Shown here in pieces: positions 1 through 8,146 of a DNA stretch of 64,000 nucleotides (position 1 is its first letter; each line of letters begins with the position of its first letter). A program made the translations under genes and the position numbers. The notes under the pieces were generated by a model. The model had not been told where the DNA came from, ran no database searches, and worked only from the letters and a program-made list of their open reading frames with translations. The DNA lies in assembly GCA_002243285.1 (NCBI GenBank), contig CP022585.1, forward strand, positions 2,902,641 to 2,966,640, in the 5' to 3' direction. Origin of the DNA: Candidatus Fluviicola riflensis (GTDB lineage Bacteria; Bacteroidota; Bacteroidia; Flavobacteriales_D; Crocinitomicaceae).

Positions 1-2685
1 GATTCGTTGAGCGTGTCCTTCGGAACGCCACTCAATAATTTCTCCGGTGTTTACAATCCGCCGATCAGTCCCGACCCTGTACCTTACGAAGCCGGATTTT
101 CCCCCACCAATCCAACTCCCGATGCTACTTTTCAGGCCGGAAATGTTGCCGCGCAGATCGATCCTATTTCAGGTGAATTGACGTTCAACAGTTCTACCAT
201 CGGCAGTTTTGTGGTAAAAATTGTGACACAAAGTTTTCGCAAAGGCGTGTTGATTGCCGAAGTGGAACGCGAAATGCAACTCATTGTGCTCAATTGCACA
301 GGGAACAATAATGCGCCTGTAATCACACCTCCTTTTGCAGGATTGTTTGAAACTACGGTCGATGCAGGAACGCTTGTCACATTTAATCTGACTTCCACCG
401 ATGTGGAATTGCTACAGGACGGCTCGCCTCAGAGTAATATTCTAACATCGACCGGTTTGATGTATGGAACCAATTTCACAAATACCGGCGGTTGTGCTGT
501 CGGCCCGTGTGCCACGCTTGATCAAACTCCGGCCATTATTGGTATTCAAGGAGCCGATGCGCAATTTTCGTGGCAAACGGATTGTGATCATGTGGTAACG
601 GCCTATGGTGATGTCGCAGAGATGATTCCGTATCATTTTGTGTTTAAAGTACAGGACAATTATTGCCAGATTCCGAAAATCACCTACCGAACGGTTACGA
701 TCAATGTTCGAAATCCGGGAATTATACCGGCAACACAAATTAATTGCATTACAACTGCTGTAAATGGTGATGTTACCGTCAATTGGGATGCTGTTACAGA
801 TCCTGACGGAACATTTGTCGAATACCAATTGCATTCGGTGCAAAACGGTTTGCTGGGTACGTTTCCAATCGGAACCACAAGTGCCGTTGTTCCTTTTCCA
901 GGAGCTGCACACGACTTTTTTGTAAATGTCGTTTCAGGCTGTAATGGAAATGCTTCAACAACCAGCGATACGATTCAAAACGTATTTCTGGATGTCAGTA
1001 ATCCCAGCGACGGAACAGCAATTCTGCAATGGAACTCTCCCACAGTTGATCCACTTCCGGGAATGAGTCCAGACATTACTATTTTACGTGAATATCCTGT
1101 AGGAACCTGGACTATTTTGGCTACTGTTCCTTACGGAACAACTTTCTTCAAAGACACCATCGACATTTGTTCGGCATATTTGAATTACATGGTGGTATAT
1201 GAAACACCAACCTGTCAATTCAATTCCAATATAGATGGTGATGATTTTGAAGACATGATCACGCCTGATTTGCCGATCATAACGAGTGTTTCCATCGATA
1301 CGCTTACCGGAAATCCTGTGATTACCTGGAATATCAACGGTCAGCCCGATACTTATGGTTATGTGATTTACCAACAGGATGAAAACGGTTTTGTGACGGA
1401 AATCGATACCGTTTGGGGAATTAACAATACAACTTATATTCATAACATCCTGGTCGACGGCCCGATGACGTATTCTGTGGCTGCTTTCGATTCCTGTTTC
1501 ACGATTGCGATTCCGCCAACGTACCAGACTTCAGCCAAAGCGGAATTGCATAGTTCTGTATTTTTGACCCACACCGTAAATGTGTGTGACAACACGGTTT
1601 CGCTTAATTGGACCGATTACGTTGGCTGGAATGCAGATTTGCAGGATTACACCATCTTTATGCGTGAAAACGGCGGCCCTTGGGCAAATGTTCAGGCAGT
1701 TGCCGGCACCACAAAATCATTGCAATTGCTCCCGTTAACACCCTATTGTTTTGCCATTCGCGCCAATAAAACAAACGGTGCCGAAGCTTTTTCGAACGTG
1801 ATTTGTTTTACGCTCACTGGTCCTACTCCGCCTGCGACGCACTATTTGCGGGTAGCAACAGTTGAGGCCAATGAAGTAATTCTGCGTCACGAAATTACTA
1901 TCGGAAGCAATGTAGCATCTGTTCGCTTCGAAAAATACAATATCCGCAACGGATTGTTTGAAGAACTGGCGGTTCTGGATGCTTCAAGCAGCACGCTTAC
2001 ATTGGTCGATCCGGATGTCGACGTGAATAGTTTCAGCTACCGTTACCGAGCCGTTGTAATAGATAGTTGTGGAAACGAGGGTGGTATTTCCAATGAGGCA
2101 AACACGGTTTTATTAAGCATTTCAACAGACCAGGTGAGATTGATCAATTACCTGAACTGGAGCGCTTATTCGGAATTTGACGGTGGTGTTTTTCGCTATT
2201 ATATTTACCGTGGAGTGGATGGTAATTACGATCCGAATGCGCTGGCAATCATCACAAACGACCATCGTTTTTACGAAGACGACGTAACGGATTATGAAGA
2301 ATATACCGGCCGCTTCTGTTACAAAGTCATTGCCCAGGAAGGCATTAACAATCAATATGGTTTTACCGAGACCAGTTCCTCCAACGAAGTCTGTGCGGTG
2401 ATTGAACCGTTGGTTTATATTCCAAATGCATTTACACCCGAAGGACTGAATCCGGTTTTCAAACCTATTTTATCATTTACCGATTATAATGCGTTTGAAA
2501 TGACCATTTTGGATCGCTGGGGACAAAAGGTTTTCAGCACGAAAGATCTTAATGAAGGCTGGGACGGTATTCATCAGTTTAGCGATAAATTAGTTGAAGT
2601 GGGTACTTATTTATATGTCGTTCGCATTTTGGACGGTAATGATCAGGAATTGCTGTATCGCGGGCATGTGAGCGTGCTGCGTTAA
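1..2685 (+). CDS. T9SS type B sorting-domain protein (5'-truncated), Fn3-like repeats
   Basis: The reading frame is open from base 1, so this is the C-terminal ~894 residues of a longer exported protein; the TTG at position 7 is not a credible start. The visible part is a chain of beta-rich domains. Several resemble fibronectin type III modules (VNWDAVTDPDGTFVEYQLHS, LNWTDYVGWNADLQDYTIF, LNWSAYSEFDGGVFRYYIY). The last ~90 residues are a gliding-motility-associated C-terminal (CHU_C) domain, recognised by YIPNAFTPEGLNPVF and ILDRWGQKVF. In Bacteroidota this domain directs export through the type IX system and surface attachment. The cargo function is unknown. Domain class is confident; ligand or enzymatic role cannot be read from this fragment. 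Confidence 0.88.
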   Translation, partial: DSLSVSFGTPLNNFSGVYNPPISPDPVPYEAGFSPTNPTPDATFQAGNVAAQIDPISGELTFNSSTIGSFVVKIVTQSFRKGVLIAEVEREMQLIVLNCTGNNNAPVITPPFAGLFETTVDAGTLVTFNLTSTDVELLQDGSPQSNILTSTGLMYGTNFTNTGGCAVGPCATLDQTPAIIGIQGADAQFSWQTDCDHVVTAYGDVAEMIPYHFVFKVQDNYCQIPKITYRTVTINVRNPGIIPATQINCITTAVNGDVTVNWDAVTDPDGTFVEYQLHSVQNGLLGTFPIGTTSAVVPFPGAAHDFFVNVVSGCNGNASTTSDTIQNVFLDVSNPSDGTAILQWNSPTVDPLPGMSPDITILREYPVGTWTILATVPYGTTFFKDTIDICSAYLNYMVVYETPTCQFNSNIDGDDFEDMITPDLPIITSVSIDTLTGNPVITWNINGQPDTYGYVIYQQDENGFVTEIDTVWGINNTTYIHNILVDGPMTYSVAAFDSCFTIAIPPTYQTSAKAELHSSVFLTHTVNVCDNTVSLNWTDYVGWNADLQDYTIFMRENGGPWANVQAVAGTTKSLQLLPLTPYCFAIRANKTNGAEAFSNVICFTLTGPTPPATHYLRVATVEANEVILRHEITIGSNVASVRFEKYNIRNGLFEELAVLDASSSTLTLVDPDVDVNSFSYRYRAVVIDSCGNEGGISNEANTVLLSISTDQVRLINYLNWSAYSEFDGGVFRYYIYRGVDGNYDPNALAIITNDHRFYEDDVTDYEEYTGRFCYKVIAQEGINNQYGFTETSSSNEVCAVIEPLVYIPNAFTPEGLNPVFKPILSFTDYNAFEMTILDRWGQKVFSTKDLNEGWDGIHQFSDKLVEVGTYLYVVRILDGNDQELLYRGHVSVLR

Positions 2686-2718
2686 TCCCATTTTTTCAGG
2701 AAAATTTTCAGGATCAAA

Positions 2719-2774
2719 TTCGGGAATTCGCATGTTCGGGATATCCCGAACACCCAAACATCAAAATTCCCGAA
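2719..2774. repeat. Nested inverted repeats, possible terminator
   Basis: A perfect 20-bp palindrome at 2733-2752 (TGTTCGGGATATCCCGAACA) sits inside a second 10-bp inverted pair (TTCGGGAATT at 2719-2728, AATTCCCGAA at 2765-2774). T- and A-rich runs follow at about 2783-2820. The outer pair and palindrome share the core TTCGGG/CCCGAA. It lies 33 bases after the T9SS gene stop, so termination is plausible; a protein-binding palindrome is the alternative. I see no gene in the rest of 2686-3109, which is AT-rich and must hold the promoter of the OmpA-domain gene. Confidence 0.6.
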
Positions 2775-3109
2775 ATCCATTTCATTTTTTTGCGCGTTTT
2801 TCAAAAAAAACATTTTTTCTCATCTCCAATTTCCCTTTGTACACAAGCCTTTCGCCGCTGATTTTTCAATTTATTTCAAAAAAATAAAATACCTCAGGGT
2901 TACCTTTCAACAACACCCGACATATAGTTATGTAATTGTTATTCATTCTATTAGAATTGGCACTCGTCAGAAACTTTCTCCTTTATTTCCACTGATGGGT
3001 GCCTTTTTTAAACCGAATGACCAACAACTGAAAAACGGCTAGATAAAAACAACTATCGGTTTTGTAAGCGTTATTCCGGACACCTTACATAACCCCCAAA
3101 TCCAATGTC

Positions 3110-4816
3110 ATGTTCAAGATTCATACTGCAATCGCCTGTTTGGGCCTATTGATTGCCTGCTTTGTAATGTCATTCGCTCATGCGCAAACACCACCGACAA
3201 CTGTTTCTGTCTATTTTGATACGGACCAGCACACGCTCACGCCTGATTCCAGGGAAAAACTTAACGAATTGATTCAACACCTGGATACCGTTACAGGTGC
3301 CGACATGTCTATCTCCGGCCATACTGATTCACGCGCCGGTCAAACGTACAATGATCAGCTTTCCGAACGACGTATTGCCTCAGTTCAGGATTATTTAACG
3401 AAGAATGTCAAAGTTTCATTACCAACTATTGTTGAGCGAAAAGCCCAGGGTGAAAACAATCCGGTCGATAACAATCAAACAGCGGTTGGAATGGCGAAAA
3501 ACAGGCGTGTTGATATCGAAATCCGTTATCCTGTCGAAGCTGTTAAGTCCGAAATAGTTGTTGCTCAGCCGATGGATTCCATCAAGGAGTTGTATCGTTT
3601 GTTATGCGATTCTCCGGTAACATATACTATTGATAACCGGTTTGATACCATCTTATCCTGCGAAAAAGGGACGGTGATTTCTATTCCGGCTTACTGCTTT
3701 GTGAAACAGAATCAATCCAATTATATGGTTACATTAACCATTCGTGAAACCATCGAATTATCCGACATACTTTTGGGAAATCTCAACACCATGGCCGGAA
3801 ATGAGTTATTGGAAACCGGTGGAATGGTCGAAATTGATGCAGCCGATCAGTCGGGAACAACACTCGACCTTCTCACCGATAAAAGCCTTACACTCTATTT
3901 ACCGACTGATTCAGTCCAGGCTGATTTTGAAACATTTTACGGATCACGGAATCAATCTGCTCAAGAAACTGTCAATTGGCATCAGGATAATTACGGTCAT
4001 GAAATATATGGATGGGGATATGTAGGAATTCCATGGAATTATTGGGCAAACTGCTGGAGTGAGGGTACGCAATACCAAAAATGCAAGTTCTTCTTTTGTC
4101 GCATTAGCCGTTTGGACGAATCGATCAAAGGAGGTTTTAATAAATCGCAACGCGCCAGCAACAAGCAGTTTCGCAATGAGCAGAAATTGGCGCGGCGTGG
4201 TCAAAAACGCATGAACTCTCAAGCCTGTTTGGCTTATGGAACCATCTATCGATTAACACCACCCGATACGGCTACTTTCCTTGCACTTAACAAGGCATAC
4301 ATGTTTAAAAACAATCTGAAAACCGTTGATGAAACCCTGCAGTTTATGCGTAAGCAACAAGACTCCGTTAACGCAATTCAACTGGAAACAATGAAAGTTA
4401 TACAGAAACAACAGGATTCGATCAACGCTCTACGCTTTGAAGTAAATCAGCTGTCGTACAACGCTCTTACCGTAACAAAACTCGGTATGATTAACTGCGA
4501 CCGCTTCGCAGGAAAAGGCCAGTCGCTGATCACACTATCAACAACAACACCTTACACTCCCAACATCGATGCAAAGATGATTTTTACAGACATAAAAAGT
4601 ATTTTATCCGCCAACCAGGATGCTCAGGGCAATCTCAGCTTTAATAATATTCCAAAAGGGAAGAAAGTTTGGGTTGTTTTTCTGAAAATCGAAAACAAAC
4701 AACCTTACATGTCGGTTCAGGAAATTAAAACCGGAAAAGAGAAATCAATAACTCCTGATTTTAAAGCTGTTACTACGAATGAAATCAAACGCACCTTTCG
4801 GAAATTTAACCATTGA
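3110..4816 (+). CDS. OmpA-domain envelope protein with long C-terminal extension
   Basis: 568 residues. It opens with a signal peptide (about residues 1-26, ending AHAQ). An OmpA/MotB-type peptidoglycan-binding domain follows at about residues 30-140, with the signature SGHTDSRAGQTYNDQLSERR containing the Asp and Arg that contact diaminopimelate in this family. Unusually the OmpA domain is N-terminal. The remaining ~420 residues match nothing I recognise: a Trp/Tyr-rich stretch around 285-320, a basic stretch around 340-370, and two near-repeats (KQQDSVNAIQ, KQQDSINALR) in a short predicted coiled coil around 420-450. It is probably periplasmic or an outer-membrane lumenal protein tethered to the cell wall. 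Its partner is unknown. Confidence 0.8.
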   Translation: MFKIHTAIACLGLLIACFVMSFAHAQTPPTTVSVYFDTDQHTLTPDSREKLNELIQHLDTVTGADMSISGHTDSRAGQTYNDQLSERRIASVQDYLTKNVKVSLPTIVERKAQGENNPVDNNQTAVGMAKNRRVDIEIRYPVEAVKSEIVVAQPMDSIKELYRLLCDSPVTYTIDNRFDTILSCEKGTVISIPAYCFVKQNQSNYMVTLTIRETIELSDILLGNLNTMAGNELLETGGMVEIDAADQSGTTLDLLTDKSLTLYLPTDSVQADFETFYGSRNQSAQETVNWHQDNYGHEIYGWGYVGIPWNYWANCWSEGTQYQKCKFFFCRISRLDESIKGGFNKSQRASNKQFRNEQKLARRGQKRMNSQACLAYGTIYRLTPPDTATFLALNKAYMFKNNLKTVDETLQFMRKQQDSVNAIQLETMKVIQKQQDSINALRFEVNQLSYNALTVTKLGMINCDRFAGKGQSLITLSTTTPYTPNIDAKMIFTDIKSILSANQDAQGNLSFNNIPKGKKVWVVFLKIENKQPYMSVQEIKTGKEKSITPDFKAVTTNEIKRTFRKFNH

Positions 4817-4908
4817 TTTCAGGTAAAACGTCCTGTAATTTGATTAAGCAAGGAACTTAAATTGTTAAAATCGGATGTATTATAACCTGAGACAATTACC
4901 TTTAGGGC

Positions 4909-6696
4909 ATGTTATCAGGTCTTATGCACCTTATTCACGGCGGAATATTCTGGATCAGAAATCGAATTACTTCCCGGCAATTTTTGTTGTTGTCAAGCGT
5001 ATTCGTTGGAATTTCGGCTGCATTGGCGGTGATTCTCCTGAAAACATTTGCCCACCAGGTTTATTTGTTTGCTTCCGACCTAAACCAGCGTTTGCATTTT
5101 CAGTATGTGAATTTCATTCTTCCGGTAATCGGGATCGTTTTGACGGTTTTTATTGTGAAACGCGTTCTGAAGGGAAACCTCGAAAAGGGAACCTGGCGGA
5201 TCATTTATGCCATTACTAAACGTTCCAGTATTTTGCCACGGGCGCAGATGTACGCGCAAATTATTACGAGTTCCATCACTGTTGGTTTTGGTGGCTCTGC
5301 CGGTTTGGAATCGCCGGTAACTATTACAGGAGCCGCTTTCGGTTCCAACTATGCACGTCAATACCGGTTATCAGCAAAAGAACGCACCTTATTGTTGGCT
5401 TGCGGTGTAGCGGCAGGAATTGCAGCTGCGTTTAATGCACCCATCGCCGGTGTGTTGTTTACGATGGAAGTTCTCCTCGCAGATGTGGGAATTTCGGCAT
5501 TCATTCCGCTCATGCTTTCTGCAGCTACCGGCGCATTGGTTTCTACCGTAATTCTTAACGATAAAATTCTCCTATCGTTAAAAGGACAATTGGACTTTGA
5601 TTACTTCAATATTCTATGGTACATTTTATTGGGAATTCTTACCGGATTTATTGCCGTATATCACTCACGCATGTTCGTGCGCATAGAAGGTTACTTTGAA
5701 CGATTGCATTGGGGAAAGTACAGGAAAGCGATCATCGGAGCGCTGTTACTCTCAGTAATGATTTTGTTGTTCCCATGCCTGTTCGGTGAAGGTTACGAAA
5801 GTGTCAAAGTCCTTTCTACTTTACATCCGGAAAATTTACTCAACGATACGTTCTTCTCCAACATTCCGCAGCAGGAAGTACTCTTATTGCTTTTTGTAGG
5901 AGTAGTTGTATTCCTGAAAGCCATTGCAACGGGAATCACTTTGGGAAGTGGCGGAAACGGAGGGAACTTTGCTCCGTCCTTGTTTGTTGGAAGTTACACC
6001 GGATTTGCTTTCGCTTACGGATTGAACCTTACAGGATGGTTCGACAAGATACCGGTTACCAATTTTACCATGGTCGGAATGGCCGGAATGCTCAGTGGAT
6101 TGTTTCATGCGCCGTTGACCGCTATGTTCCTGATTGCCGAAATCACGGGCGGCTACAATCTCATGATTCCGCTGATGATCGTTTCATCTATCAGTTTTGC
6201 GATTTCCAAGCGTTTTGTACCACATTCTATGGATACCCAAAAACTGGCCGAAGACGGACACGTAATGCGGGCTGACAAAGATCGCCATGTATTGTCAACC
6301 ATTGACCAACAAGCCGTTTTGGAGGAAATGGTTGTGGTATTGAATCCTGACGATACGATCGATACGTTATTTCGTACTGTACGCACTACGCGACAAGCAT
6401 TGTTTCCAATTGTAAATGACCGCGGCAGTTTGCTTGGAATGATCTACCTCAACGATCTTCCCGATTTGCTGCACATTCACGCAACCGATCCAAACACTCC
6501 GTTGGAAAGCTTCATGGAACCGATCATTTTTTACGCCGGCCCCGATGATCCGATGGAAAAGATCATGGATTTGTTTGATCAATCCGGCTTAAGTTACTTG
6601 CCGCTGATCTATCAGGATCAGGTATTGGGTTATTATTCCAAGACCCGATTACTGGATGCTTACCGCAAAAAAGTGGTCGAAAGCATTGTAGAATAA
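4909..6696 (+). CDS. ClC-family chloride channel/antiporter with CBS pair
   Basis: 595 residues with about ten hydrophobic helices in the first ~430, then a cytoplasmic tail holding two CBS domains (about 455-590). ClC family motifs are visible: GSAGLESP at residues 129-136 corresponds to the GREGP filter segment, with Glu134 in the gating-glutamate position, and GSGGNGGNFAP corresponds to the GxFxP segment. The protein should move chloride, or exchange chloride and protons, across the inner membrane; channel versus antiporter cannot be decided here. CBS pairs in this family usually bind adenine nucleotides. A second in-frame ATG at 4924 is an equally possible start. The gene stands alone, followed directly by a tandem repeat array. 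Confidence 0.93.
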   Translation: MLSGLMHLIHGGIFWIRNRITSRQFLLLSSVFVGISAALAVILLKTFAHQVYLFASDLNQRLHFQYVNFILPVIGIVLTVFIVKRVLKGNLEKGTWRIIYAITKRSSILPRAQMYAQIITSSITVGFGGSAGLESPVTITGAAFGSNYARQYRLSAKERTLLLACGVAAGIAAAFNAPIAGVLFTMEVLLADVGISAFIPLMLSAATGALVSTVILNDKILLSLKGQLDFDYFNILWYILLGILTGFIAVYHSRMFVRIEGYFERLHWGKYRKAIIGALLLSVMILLFPCLFGEGYESVKVLSTLHPENLLNDTFFSNIPQQEVLLLLFVGVVVFLKAIATGITLGSGGNGGNFAPSLFVGSYTGFAFAYGLNLTGWFDKIPVTNFTMVGMAGMLSGLFHAPLTAMFLIAEITGGYNLMIPLMIVSSISFAISKRFVPHSMDTQKLAEDGHVMRADKDRHVLSTIDQQAVLEEMVVVLNPDDTIDTLFRTVRTTRQALFPIVNDRGSLLGMIYLNDLPDLLHIHATDPNTPLESFMEPIIFYAGPDDPMEKIMDLFDQSGLSYLPLIYQDQVLGYYSKTRLLDAYRKKVVESIVE

Positions 6697-6728
6697 CCAA
6701 TCTTCAAATTTCCTTAGTATAAATTTCA

Positions 6729-6989
6729 CGAATTAATTCGTTATATTCAGATAAGATTCTTGAATAGAATCCTTAAAAAAATATGAAACTCGTGAATTGA
6801 ATCAATTTATTTATATAAAAATTACGAATTTAATCTATGAAAAAGCATGAAATTTGCGAATATATTCATCATATTAATATAAAAATCTCGAATTTAATCC
6901 ATGAAAAAATATAAAATTTGCGAATTTATTAACCATATTCATATTAAAATTGCGAATTTAACCTATAAATTCGTGTAAAATTTGCGATT
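6729..6989. repeat. 32-bp tandem repeat array, eight copies plus a partial
   Basis: Units begin at 6729, 6761, 6793, 6825, 6857, 6889, 6921 and 6953, each exactly 32 bases, with a ninth cut off after CGA at 6985. The best conserved core is CGAATTTA at the start and AAATTTG at the end of the unit, with an AT-rich middle. Alternate units resemble each other most, giving a 64-bp super-period. A more degenerate copy may occupy 6697-6728. The array fills the whole gap between the ClC stop codon and the ATPase start codon, so the ATPase promoter must lie inside it. There are no spacers, so it is not a CRISPR. Confidence 0.85.
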
Positions 6990-8126
6990 ATGCTAAACAG
7001 AATTATCGTCGACAATATCCGAAAACGGCTTTCCGACCGAAAAGTAATCGTGATATTAGGATCACGACAAGTTGGTAAAACCACGTTGTTTCATCAATTA
7101 TTTGGAGACAATCACGAGGTCTTATGGTGGAACGGTGACGAATCGGATGTTCGCATTGCTTTGGAAAACACTTCTTCGACTAAACTCAAAACGCTGATCG
7201 GAAATCACCCAATCGTGGTCATTGACGAAGCACAACGTATTGACAATATCGGATTGGCAGCAAAACTTATTTATGATACGATCCCAAATGTGAAAGTATT
7301 ACTGAGCGGGTCATCGGCATTTGAGATCAAGAATAAAACCAATGAGCCGCTTACCGGCAGAAAATGGGAATACCAATTGTTTCCGTTTTCATTCGCAGAA
7401 ATGGTCAATCATCATGGTTTGTTAGAGGAAAGACGTATGCTGGAGCACCGCTTGGTTTACGGGTATTATCCTGAAGTCGTCATGCAAAACGCAGATGCAA
7501 AAAGCAGTTTAGCTCAAATAACCAGCAGTTATTTATACAAGGACATTTTGATGCTTGAGAACATTCACAAAGCGGAAAAGTTGGAGCGTTTGGTGCAGGC
7601 ACTGGCGTTTCAGATCGGGCATCAGGTATCGTATAATGAATTGAGTCAAACTTGCGGGCTGGATAACCAAACGGTAGAAAAATACATCGATTTGCTTGAG
7701 AAATCATTTGTGGTTTTTCGGATTCCTTCATTCAGCCGAAATATTCGAAACGAGTTGAAAAAGAGCCGAAAAATCTATTTCTACGACAACGGAATCCGCA
7801 ATGCTGTCATCAAGCAATTTAATCCGTTGGACCTACGTAATGACGAAGGTGCTTTGTGGGAAAACTTCCTGGTTTCGGAACGGATGAAATACATTAATTA
7901 CAACTTCCATTACTGTAACCGGTATTTCTGGCGTACGCATGCTCAACAGGAAATTGATTACGTTGAAGATAAAGACGGTCTACTTTCAGCATTTGAATTC
8001 AAATGGAACCCGAAAAAAGCCAAAGCCAAAATGCCTAAAGCATTTGGAGAAGCTTATCCCAACTCAGAATTCAAGATCATTCACCGCGATAATTTCTATT
8101 CTTTCCTGGGAATCGACTACGAATAG
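6990..8126 (+). CDS. AAA family ATPase with DUF4143 C-terminal domain
   Basis: 378 residues. A P-loop ATPase domain at the N terminus carries Walker A (GSRQVGKTTL, about residues 24-33) and Walker B (IVVIDEAQRI, about 75-84), followed by sensor text LLSGSSAF. The C-terminal half is DUF4143-like, with a winged-helix-like stretch (VSYNELSQTCGLDNQTVEKY) and a PD-(D/E)xK-like end (EIDYVEDKDGLLSAFEFKW). Such AAA_14/DUF4143 proteins are common, often in many copies and sporadically distributed; their role is unsettled, with DNA or defence-related functions suspected. The gene is monocistronic. Its start codon sits directly at the end of the 32-bp repeat array, which is the odd feature of this locus. 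Confidence 0.9.
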   Translation: MLNRIIVDNIRKRLSDRKVIVILGSRQVGKTTLFHQLFGDNHEVLWWNGDESDVRIALENTSSTKLKTLIGNHPIVVIDEAQRIDNIGLAAKLIYDTIPNVKVLLSGSSAFEIKNKTNEPLTGRKWEYQLFPFSFAEMVNHHGLLEERRMLEHRLVYGYYPEVVMQNADAKSSLAQITSSYLYKDILMLENIHKAEKLERLVQALAFQIGHQVSYNELSQTCGLDNQTVEKYIDLLEKSFVVFRIPSFSRNIRNELKKSRKIYFYDNGIRNAVIKQFNPLDLRNDEGALWENFLVSERMKYINYNFHYCNRYFWRTHAQQEIDYVEDKDGLLSAFEFKWNPKKAKAKMPKAFGEAYPNSEFKIIHRDNFYSFLGIDYE

Positions 8127-8146
8127 TTGATTCCGGGAAATGAGTC

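Noticed and set aside
442..912. 156-residue minus-strand ORF
   Set aside because: Shadow of the T9SS cargo gene; Cys- and Arg-rich composition typical of antisense frames.
6729..6989. Possible CRISPR array
   Set aside because: Units are contiguous with no unique spacers, and no cas genes are in the window.
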